Source: Chloroflexia bacterium (GTDB lineage: Bacteria > Chloroflexota > Chloroflexia > Thermomicrobiales > CFX8). From it: DNA of 5,217 nucleotides. The notes under the pieces are model-generated. The model saw only the letters and a program-made list of their open reading frames with translations, made no database searches and was not told the origin of the DNA. A program made the position numbers and the translations under genes. The stretch spans positions 1 through 5,217 of the forward strand of contig JACCZH010000339.1 of assembly GCA_013696045.1 (NCBI GenBank), in the 5' to 3' direction. Shown one piece after another: positions 1 through 4,382 of this stretch (its first letter is position 1; the number at the start of each line of letters is the position of its first letter).

Positions 1-646
1 TGGCGTCCAGGCAGCTGGATTGATCTGCGGCGCGGGTCCGCTCTCCAACCAGGTGCTTATCGACATCGCCGGTGGTATGGAGGGTCACGCCGATAACGTA
101 TCGGCCGCTGTGCTGGGTGGCGTTACAGTTGCCACTCCGGCTGGAGAGGGATTTATAGCCGAGATTCTGACCTCCTCCGTTCCGTGGTTACCGGTCCTGT
201 TCATTCCCGGCGCGGTAGCCTTTACTCATACTGCGCGTGCCGTGCTGCCGCTGGCCATCCCAATGCAAGACGCAATCGCCAACATCAGCCGTAGCGCCCT
301 GCTGGCGCTGGCGTTAAGGGAACAGCGCGAGGATCTGTTGTGCGAGGCAATGCGTGACCGCTTGCACCAACCCTACCGGGAGCAGCTCTTCCCGCATCTG
401 GCTCCGGTTATCGAGGCCGCCCTCTGCGCGGGCGCGCTTGGTGGATGCCTGTCGGGGGCTGGTCCGACGGTTCTGGCGTTTGCCAGGCTGCCGGAAGCAG
501 AGCAGGTGGGGGGCGCAATGGCGGACGCAGCGCATGCACATGGTGTGCCCGGTGAGTTCGCGTTGGTTCGTATGGCGGAGCGTGGGTGTCATGTGGAGAC
601 ACGGCCCTCACCCCCAGCCCCTCTCCCGCAGGGAGAGGGGCGTTAG
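1..646 (+). CDS. thrB: Homoserine kinase (EC 2.7.1.39), 5'-truncated
   Basis: Homoserine kinase is a cytosolic GHMP-family enzyme. It phosphorylates L-homoserine with ATP, the step before threonine synthase. The frame is open from base 2, so the gene begins upstream and the N-terminal region with the GHMP ATP-binding loop (GLGSSAA type) is missing. What remains is diagnostic: EGHADNVSAAVLGG near the left edge matches the family EGHPDNV-LGG motif, DAIANISRSALL and DRLHQPYR match the homoserine kinase middle region, and GGCLSGAGPTVLAFA is the C-terminal GHMP motif 3. The usual family end (RGxxVE) is reached at about base 600. The last 14 codons, encoding PSPPAPLPQGEGR and the stop, come from a palindromic repeat and are probably not functional enzyme sequence. 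A TTG at base 20 is not a real start, because family homology continues to its left. Neighbouring thrA/thrC genes may lie upstream but are not visible. Confidence 0.93.
   Translation, partial: GVQAAGLICGAGPLSNQVLIDIAGGMEGHADNVSAAVLGGVTVATPAGEGFIAEILTSSVPWLPVLFIPGAVAFTHTARAVLPLAIPMQDAIANISRSALLALALREQREDLLCEAMRDRLHQPYREQLFPHLAPVIEAALCAGALGGCLSGAGPTVLAFARLPEAEQVGGAMADAAHAHGVPGEFALVRMAERGCHVETRPSPPAPLPQGEGR
605..641. repeat. GC-rich interspersed palindromic repeat overlapping the thrB stop region
   Basis: A pyrimidine-rich lead (CCCTCACCCCCAG, 605-617) runs into a perfect inverted repeat. The left arm is GCCCCTCTCCC (617-627), the loop is GCA (628-630) and the right arm is GGGAGAGGGGC (631-641), giving an 11-bp stem. 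This layout is a well-known type of short dispersed repeat in many GC-rich bacterial genomes, often seen as spurious peptides such as LTPSPSPAGRG or PHPQPLSRRERG at gene ends. All three forward frames here give such peptides. It lies at the 3' end of thrB and supplies its final sense codons; the TAG stop at 644-646 follows just after. The stem could act as a transcription-slowing or mRNA-stabilising hairpin, but no T tract follows. Copy number in the genome cannot be judged from one window. Confidence 0.75.
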
Positions 647-700
647 GATCGAGACACTGTGCTTGGGTGGGGGGCTTTATTCGCCCTCATCATCACCGTT

Positions 701-709
701 TGATACACT
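701..709 (+). promoter_or_regulatory. Candidate extended -10 promoter for rpsF-ssb-rpsR
   Basis: TGATACACT fits the extended -10 layout TGnTATAAT with two mismatches. No convincing -35 box lies 16-18 bases upstream, as expected if an extended -10 carries the recognition. Transcription would start near 716 and give a leader of about 115 bases before the rpsF GTG. A second weak option is the AT-rich stretch at 739-750. The position between the thrB end repeat and rpsF is right for a ribosomal operon promoter, but the match is weak. Confidence 0.3.
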
Positions 710-717
710 CTGGCGTT

Positions 718-754
718 GGTGAGTGTTTCACCGGACATGTAAATATGAATGTCC
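718..754 (+). promoter_or_regulatory. Two adjacent small hairpins in the rpsF leader, possible S6:S18 autoregulatory element
   Basis: GGTGA (718-722) pairs with TCACC (728-732) across a 5-base loop. Immediately after, GGACAT (733-738) pairs with ATGTCC (749-754) across a 10-base AT-rich loop. An alternative enclosing stem, CTGGCG (710-715) with CGCCGG (764-769, one wobble), is also possible. Many bacteria control rpsF operons through an mRNA leader bound by the S6:S18 complex, in which a CCG trinucleotide is important. A CCG does occur at 731-733, at the hairpin junction. I see the pairings directly; the regulatory role is inferred from position and is not demonstrated. Confidence 0.3.
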
Positions 755-817
755 TTTCAGTGCCGCCGGCGCGGGCGCAGAGCGCAAGCCCCGGACCGAG
801 AGCGGCACATCTCCAGT

Positions 818-834
818 GGAAGGAGTGCGCGGTG
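818..834 (+). promoter_or_regulatory. Ribosome binding site and GTG start of rpsF
   Basis: GGAAGGAG (818-825) is a near-perfect Shine-Dalgarno sequence six bases before the GTG at 832. It fixes the S6 start even though the frame is open back to 586 and contains other possible start codons. Confidence 0.85.
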
Positions 835-1371
835 GCGAAGTACGCGCCCGAGCCTCGCAAGTACGAATTGATGATTGTTGTTTCCCCAACGGTTGGTGAG
901 GAAGGCTTGCCCGCCGTTATTGAGCGTGTCTCGGGATACGTCACCGACAAGGGTGGCGCCATTGAATCCGAGAGCCACGAGAACCCCTGGGGCCGCCGCA
1001 GGCTGGCCTACCCGATCCAGAACCACCAGGATGCCTTCTATGTGCTCTATTATTTCACCGTCGAGCCGCGTTTTATTGACGAGCTCGAGCGGGATATTCG
1101 CCTGGAAGAAATCATCATCCGGCACCTGATCGTGCGCTATGATCCGATGACCGAGCGAGTTATCAAGCCAGAGAAACCAGGACGCGCCGAGCGGCAGGCG
1201 GCCGAGCAATCTGACCGGCCAGCGCGTGCTGTGCGCCAGCCAGCGGCACAGACCGCTGTGGCGGAGCAGCCCGCTCCCGCCGAAAGCGAGCCTGCTGAGA
1301 CAGTGGCCTCCACTGAGGGACAGCCCGCTGAGGAGGCACAGCCGGATTCTGAAGAGACCGAGGCAAAGTAA
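832..1371 (+). CDS. rpsF: 30S ribosomal protein S6 with long C-terminal extension
   Basis: S6 is a primary component of the 30S platform and binds 16S rRNA as a heterodimer with S18. The protein has 179 residues; typical S6 is about 95-135. Residues 10-106 form the S6 fold: YELMIVVSP opens strand 1, NPWGRRRLAYPI (51-62) is the conserved signature loop, YVLYYFTVEP is the central strand, and IRLEEIIIRHLIVRYD closes the domain. Residues from about 112 onward are a low-complexity tail. The tail is first Arg/Ala/Gln-rich, then acidic and Pro/Ala-rich, with about ten Glu after residue 141. The GTG start is chosen for the strong GGAAGGAG site and because family homology starts shortly after it; the upstream open stretch is the thrB repeat and leader. 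The gene heads a cluster with ssb (65-base gap) and rpsR. An acidic S6 C-terminus also occurs in Escherichia coli, where RimK adds glutamates, but this tail is longer and different in composition. Confidence 0.95.
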   Translation: MAKYAPEPRKYELMIVVSPTVGEEGLPAVIERVSGYVTDKGGAIESESHENPWGRRRLAYPIQNHQDAFYVLYYFTVEPRFIDELERDIRLEEIIIRHLIVRYDPMTERVIKPEKPGRAERQAAEQSDRPARAVRQPAAQTAVAEQPAPAESEPAETVASTEGQPAEEAQPDSEETEAK

Positions 1372-1384
1372 GAGCGAACCGCTC
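1372..1384 (+). other. Small hairpin directly after the rpsF stop
   Basis: GAGCG (1372-1376) pairs with CGCTC (1380-1384) around an AAC loop, starting at the first base after the rpsF TAA. The stem is short and has no T tract, so it is not a convincing terminator. It could affect mRNA stability or processing between rpsF and ssb, or be chance. Confidence 0.25.
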
Positions 1385-1436
1385 GATTCAGATTCCGCTC
1401 CGGTGATGGTATGCGGACTAGCGTAAGGGAGGCCCT

Positions 1437-1913
1437 ATGGCACGCGGTTACAGTCGAGTTATTCTCGTGGGCAATCTTGGACGTGACCCAGAGATGCGCT
1501 ATTTGCCGTCGGGAGATCCGGTGGTGAACTTCACCATCGCGGTCGGCCGCCGTCGCCGGGGAACTGACGGAAACTGGATCGATGAGACTGACTGGTTTCG
1601 CATTAATTGCTTTCGTCGCAATGCCGAGATTGCCGATCAGTACCTCAAAAAGGGTTCGCAGGTGCTCGTTGAAGGGCAGCTGCAGATCCGGCAATACACT
1701 GGAAACGATGGTGTTGAGCGCACCAGCGTTGAAGTGAACTGCGATAACTTTACAATGCTGGGCTCCCGGGATGATGCTGGAGGGGGTGGTTTCTCCCAAG
1801 CTGGTGGCGGCCAACGCGGCGGCCAGCGGACTGAGGGTGGCGATCAGCAAGCACAACCTCGCAAAGAACAAAAAGATGAAGATTTCGACGATTTCGACGA
1901 CGTGCCGTTTTAG
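1437..1913 (+). CDS. ssb: Single-stranded DNA-binding protein
   Basis: SSB coats single-stranded DNA during replication, recombination and repair, normally as a homotetramer. It recruits partner proteins through its C-terminal tip. The protein has 158 residues, usual for bacterial SSB. Residues 5-108 are the OB fold: SRVILVGNLGRDPEMRYLPSG, then VVNFTIAV, then the DWFRINCF strand, then LKKGSQVLVEGQLQIRQY and a final VEVNCDNFTML strand. These are all standard SSB signatures. Residues 109-143 are a Gly/Gln/Arg linker. The C-terminus is acidic (DEDFDDFDDVPF) and ends in the canonical DDVPF partner-binding tip, so the gene is intact. AAGGGAGG (1425-1432) lies four bases before the ATG at 1437. The position between rpsF and rpsR is the common bacterial arrangement and suggests co-transcription with the ribosomal genes. 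Confidence 0.97.
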   Translation: MARGYSRVILVGNLGRDPEMRYLPSGDPVVNFTIAVGRRRRGTDGNWIDETDWFRINCFRRNAEIADQYLKKGSQVLVEGQLQIRQYTGNDGVERTSVEVNCDNFTMLGSRDDAGGGGFSQAGGGQRGGQRTEGGDQQAQPRKEQKDEDFDDFDDVPF

Positions 1914-1940
1914 ACGGTATCTGCATTCATAATCTGAACA

Positions 1941-1960
1941 GGTAGGGAGTTACGATCATG
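1941..1960 (+). promoter_or_regulatory. Ribosome binding site and start of rpsR
   Basis: GGTAGGGAG (1941-1949) lies eight bases before the ATG at 1958. This supports including the Gly-rich N-terminal extension in S18 rather than starting at the internal ATG at 2078, which has only an AGG abutting it and would cut away residues next to the core. Confidence 0.75.
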
Positions 1961-2512
1961 GCAGAAGAACGACGGGGCGGCGGTGGCCGCCCGGATGATG
2001 GCGGTGGACGCCCACCACGCCGCTTTGGCGGCGGTGGCGGAGGGGGCGGCGGAGGCCGCTCGTTCGCCCGGCGCAGGATGGACCCGCTCACAACTGACGG
2101 TATCTTGCACGTTGATTACAAGGATGTGCCGACGCTGCGCCGCTTTATCTCGGATCGCGGCAAGATCGAGCCGCGCCGCCGGGTAAGCACCAGCGCCAAG
2201 CACCAGCGCTCGTTGGCGATCGCCATTAAACGCGCGCGGCATCTGGGCCTGTTGCCCTTCACCGAGGGTGTGCGCGATGGCCGCGAACGTGGTGGCCGTG
2301 GCGGTCGCGATCGTGACGATCGCGGTGGACGTGGCGACCGTGGGCCGCGCACCGGTGGGTTTGACCGTGACGATCGCGGACCGCGCAGCGGCGGGTTCGA
2401 TCGTGACCGTGGACCGAGCCGCTTCGAGCGTCCAGAGCAGCGCCAGGACGCACCGGCGCCCGAACCGGCATCAACCCCGGAGCCAGCCGCCGATGAAAGC
2501 ACCGACGAGTAG
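1958..2512 (+). CDS. rpsR: 30S ribosomal protein S18, cysteine-free, with N- and C-terminal extensions
   Basis: S18 partners S6 on the 30S platform near the mRNA exit region. The protein has 184 residues, about twice the usual 70-90. The core spans about residues 35-102: ARRRMDPLTTDGI, then HVDYKDVPTLRRFISDRGKI, then EPRRRVSTSAKHQRSLAIAIKRARHLGLLPF, which matches the family closely. The zinc-ligand cysteines of the C+ form (CRFC and TGTCAKHQ) are absent, so this is a C-minus S18. Residues 1-34 are Gly/Arg-rich with ten Gly in a row at 24-33. Residues 104-162 are Arg/Gly/Asp-rich with about 18 Arg and two imperfect GPR-T/S-GGFDRD units. Residues 163-184 are Pro/Ala/Glu/Asp-rich. It follows ssb after 44 bases and ends the cluster. 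rplI, common next in other bacteria, is not here. The disordered ends are visible; their function is unknown. Confidence 0.94.
   Translation: MAEERRGGGGRPDDGGGRPPRRFGGGGGGGGGGRSFARRRMDPLTTDGILHVDYKDVPTLRRFISDRGKIEPRRRVSTSAKHQRSLAIAIKRARHLGLLPFTEGVRDGRERGGRGGRDRDDRGGRGDRGPRTGGFDRDDRGPRSGGFDRDRGPSRFERPEQRQDAPAPEPASTPEPAADESTDE
2342..2410 (+). repeat. Two imperfect in-frame tandem units in rpsR
   Basis: Codons 129-140 (2342-2377) and 141-151 (2378-2410) encode GPRTGGFDRDDR and GPRSGGFDRDR, which differ by one substitution and one Asp codon. A partial third unit starts at GPSRF. The units are similar at DNA level (gggTTtGACCGTGA versus gggTTcGATCGTGA), which suggests internal duplication of the Arg/Gly tail. 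Confidence 0.7.
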
Positions 2513-2536
2513 AGTGTCCGCACCACGCCTCCATAC

Positions 2537-2560
2537 CGGGGCCGGCTCATGCCGGCCCTG
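2537..2560 (+). terminator. GC hairpin after rpsR, possible terminator or attenuator without T tract
   Basis: GGGCCGGC (2539-2546) pairs perfectly with GCCGGCCC (2551-2558) around a TCAT loop. A G-T wobble and a C-G pair extend the stem to 2537/2560. It begins 25 bases after the rpsR stop. The next bases form a second imperfect hairpin (GACGTGCC 2564-2571 with GGCGTGTC 2574-2581, two wobbles, tight loop). No run of T follows either stem, so classical intrinsic termination is unlikely. It may mark the operon end, slow transcription or protect the rpsR mRNA 3' end. With no clear promoter before the next gene, read-through is plausible. Confidence 0.4.
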
Positions 2561-2626
2561 TGAGACGTGCCGGGGCGTGTCATGGGCATGTTCCCTCAGG
2601 CGACCATCGGGAGCAGGGTACACCGC

Positions 2627-4159
2627 ATGTTAGATCGAATTCGTAGTCGTGTCGGGTTGGGCGGAGATTCTGTCCGTGGCCCGGGATCACGCATTCCCCA
2701 GCGCCACTTGACACGCCGCGAGCGCGAGCACCGGCAGCGTCAGCTGTTACTCCTGTTTACGGGAGTCGCTGCGTTCGTTGTCGTGCTGGCGCTTGCAATT
2801 GGAGCCTTTTACCAATATTTCTGGTTCCCGCGGCAGGCGGTGGCGTCGGTCGATGGCACGGAGATCCGCCGCAGTGAATATATGAAGGTTCGGGGATACG
2901 AGATCCGGCAGGAGTTCGCCCGCCTTTCTCAACAGGTCCAGGTTGCCCAACCCGACCAGCAACCGCAGATGCAGGCACGGCTAGCCCAGCTCCAGCAAGA
3001 GCTGGCGGCGCTGGAAGATGGTGACGTCGATCCGAATCCCCAGACGATTTCAGATATGATCGACGATCAGATTGTGTTGAATAATCTGGACGATCTCGGC
3101 ATTTCAATTGGTGATGCTGAGCTTGATGAGTTTATTCTTGGTCTCTTCGCGCCAGTGCCGCTAACCGAGCCGACTCCGGTTCCAACGGTCGAGCCGACGG
3201 CTGCTGCATGGGCGACTGAGACATCGGTAGCCTTCGAGGCCGGAGCAACCGCGACGGTTGAGGCACAGGCGACGGCAGCCGAGCAGACGGCTGTCGCGGA
3301 GCCCACTGTTGACCCTGATGCGACACCTGATCCTGACGTCACTCCAGATCCAGCGACCACGCCGGATGCCGGGGAGACCCCGATTCCGGTCCTTACTCCC
3401 GATGCCGAAGGCACCCCAGATCCGGATGCATCCCCGGATCAACCCGGTACTCCAGATCCAGACGCGACACCGGATCCGGATGCTGACGCAACCGAAATAG
3501 CCGACGCGTCTCCGACGGCTGAGCCGACTGAGACTCCGAATGCCGAACAGGCGGTGGCAACCAGCGAGGCCAGCTATGAATTGCTGGAGATCAACTTTCT
3601 GGAGCCTGCGGACATGAGCCGTGGCGACTTCGAGCGTTTGATTGCTCGCCCGGCCCTGGCCCGCCAGCGGATCCAGGAGCAGCTCGCGGAGGAAGTCTCG
3701 CCGCGGGCCGATCAGGCCCACCTCGCACACATTCTGGTGGCCACCCAGGAGGCGGCTCAGGAACTGCTCGACACTCGTTTGCAGGAAGAAGAGTTTGCAG
3801 ACGTCGCCACTGAGGTGAGTGTGGACGAGCAGAGCGCGGTCAATGGCGGTGATCTTGGTTGGAATACTCGCGAAGCCTACCTTCCGGAGTTCTCCGAGGC
3901 GGCCTTCACCCTCGAGCCAGGTGAGACCTCGGAGCCGGTTCAGACCCAGTTTGGCTGGCATATCATCACTATGATCGAGCGCGAAGAAGACCGCCCGCTG
4001 ACGATCCAGGCGCTGAACCAGCAGAAGCAAGCTGTGTTCCAGACCTGGCTTGATCAGCAGCGCGAGGAAGCCGATATTGAAACCGATGTCGTGCTGCCGA
4101 GAGACCAGCCGCAGGCGCCACCGGGATTCCCGCCACAAGGCCCGCCAATAGGGGGCTGA
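2627..4159 (+). CDS. Membrane-anchored SurA/PrsA-type peptidyl-prolyl cis-trans isomerase (parvulin)
   Basis: This is a probable extracytoplasmic foldase that isomerises X-Pro bonds in exported proteins. From the ATG at 2627 it has 510 residues. Residues 1-38 are basic and cytoplasmic; about 39-62 form one transmembrane anchor or uncleaved signal. Residues 71-172 resemble the SurA N-terminal chaperone region (VASVDGTEIRRSEY), with a Gln-rich helical segment at 92-130. Residues 176-310 are low-complexity Thr/Pro/Ala/Glu/Asp sequence with many Asp-Pro pairs. Residues 317-358 continue the chaperone helix. Residues 366-452 are the PpiC/parvulin domain: AHILVAT (His368), VNGGDLGW, FSEAAFTLEPGE and FGWHII (His445), so the expected catalytic positions are present. 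The C-terminus is Pro/Gly-rich. The start is uncertain: the frame opens earlier (GTG 2567, ATG 2582, ATG 2588), but 2627 has AGGG at 2615-2618 with eight-base spacing and a typical anchor follows. The gene is followed by a strong terminator. Confidence 0.88.
   Translation: MLDRIRSRVGLGGDSVRGPGSRIPQRHLTRREREHRQRQLLLLFTGVAAFVVVLALAIGAFYQYFWFPRQAVASVDGTEIRRSEYMKVRGYEIRQEFARLSQQVQVAQPDQQPQMQARLAQLQQELAALEDGDVDPNPQTISDMIDDQIVLNNLDDLGISIGDAELDEFILGLFAPVPLTEPTPVPTVEPTAAAWATETSVAFEAGATATVEAQATAAEQTAVAEPTVDPDATPDPDVTPDPATTPDAGETPIPVLTPDAEGTPDPDASPDQPGTPDPDATPDPDADATEIADASPTAEPTETPNAEQAVATSEASYELLEINFLEPADMSRGDFERLIARPALARQRIQEQLAEEVSPRADQAHLAHILVATQEAAQELLDTRLQEEEFADVATEVSVDEQSAVNGGDLGWNTREAYLPEFSEAAFTLEPGETSEPVQTQFGWHIITMIEREEDRPLTIQALNQQKQAVFQTWLDQQREEADIETDVVLPRDQPQAPPGFPPQGPPIGG
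3311..3493 (+). repeat. Asp-Pro/Thr-Pro low-complexity repeat in the isomerase
   Basis: Codons 229-289 repeat a loose TPDPDA pattern (for example DPDATPDPDVTPDP and TPDPDATPDPDAD). In the DNA this appears as recurrent CCAGATCC and CCGGATCC units with varied third positions. The variation suggests an old repeat kept for its protein composition rather than a recent slippage event. It forms the core of a longer disordered insert, residues about 176-310. Confidence 0.75.
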
Positions 4160-4192
4160 GGCAAGGGTTCAGTAGTAGCAAGCAACGACGAT

Positions 4193-4220
4193 AAAGGAGG
4201 GCTGATGGCCCTCCTTTTTT
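4193..4220 (+). terminator. Rho-independent terminator after the isomerase gene
   Basis: AAAGGAGGGC (4193-4202) pairs perfectly with GCCCTCCTTT (4208-4217) around a five-base loop TGATG, and the stem merges into a run of six T (4215-4220). It lies 33 bases after the isomerase stop and has the full layout of an intrinsic terminator on the + strand. Confidence 0.93.
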
Positions 4221-4319
4221 CGACCTCAAGAGGCGGTCAGCGCGTTTCCGGCCTTTACGAGGAGCAGGCGTCGTTGGCCCTCGGGTGAAGGGCGTCAAAC
4301 ACAGGTCACCGGGCACGTC

Positions 4320-4325
4320 TATACT
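4320..4325 (+). promoter_or_regulatory. Candidate -10 box for the PH-domain membrane protein gene
   Basis: TATACT matches the sigma-70 type -10 consensus at five of six bases. The -35 region is weak: CAAACA at 4296-4301 with 18-base spacing matches only half of TTGACA. Transcription would start near 4332, leaving a leader of about 48 bases. A promoter is expected here because the strong terminator at 4193-4220 separates this gene from the one before. Apart from this, I see nothing clear in 4221-4379. Confidence 0.4.
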
Positions 4326-4365
4326 CCGCTCAATGACACGGCGCGCACAGATGTGCCTTATGGAT

Positions 4366-4382
4366 GGTGATGCCAGGGGATG
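4366..4382 (+). promoter_or_regulatory. Weak ribosome binding site and ATG start of the PH-domain gene
   Basis: GGTGAT (4366-4371) matches the 3' part of the extended Shine-Dalgarno consensus and is eight bases before the ATG at 4380. An in-frame TGA at 4368-4370 rules out any earlier start. The AGGGG at 4375-4379 touches the ATG and is too close to serve. Confidence 0.5.

Noticed and set aside
617..641. thrB-end palindrome as a classical intrinsic terminator
   Set aside because: The stem is strong, but no T run follows. It is better described as a dispersed palindromic repeat that might still slow RNA polymerase.
586..831. Upstream extension of S6 to a GTG at 586
   Set aside because: The extra peptide is a translation of the thrB end, the repeat and the leader. 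The strong ribosome binding site at 818-825 and family homology place the start at 832.
1137..1871. 244-codon open frame on the minus strand
   Set aside because: It is antisense to the rpsF tail and ssb, both firmly identified, and has no recognisable domain. It is a shadow of the plus-strand codon bias.
2078..2080. Internal ATG as a shorter S18 start
   Set aside because: It lacks a spaced Shine-Dalgarno sequence and would remove the Arg-rich segment beside the core. The ATG at 1958 has a good site at a normal distance.
3311..3493. Repeated GATCC-containing units as a possible CRISPR or variable-number tandem repeat
   Set aside because: The units are irregular in length, vary at third codon positions and stay in frame with the isomerase, so they are protein-level low-complexity sequence.
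3161..4138. 325-codon open frame on the minus strand
   Set aside because: It lies fully antisense to the isomerase gene, whose frame has clear parvulin motifs. Its Arg/Leu-rich, low-complexity translation reflects the GC-rich codon pattern of the real gene, and it matches no family I recognise.
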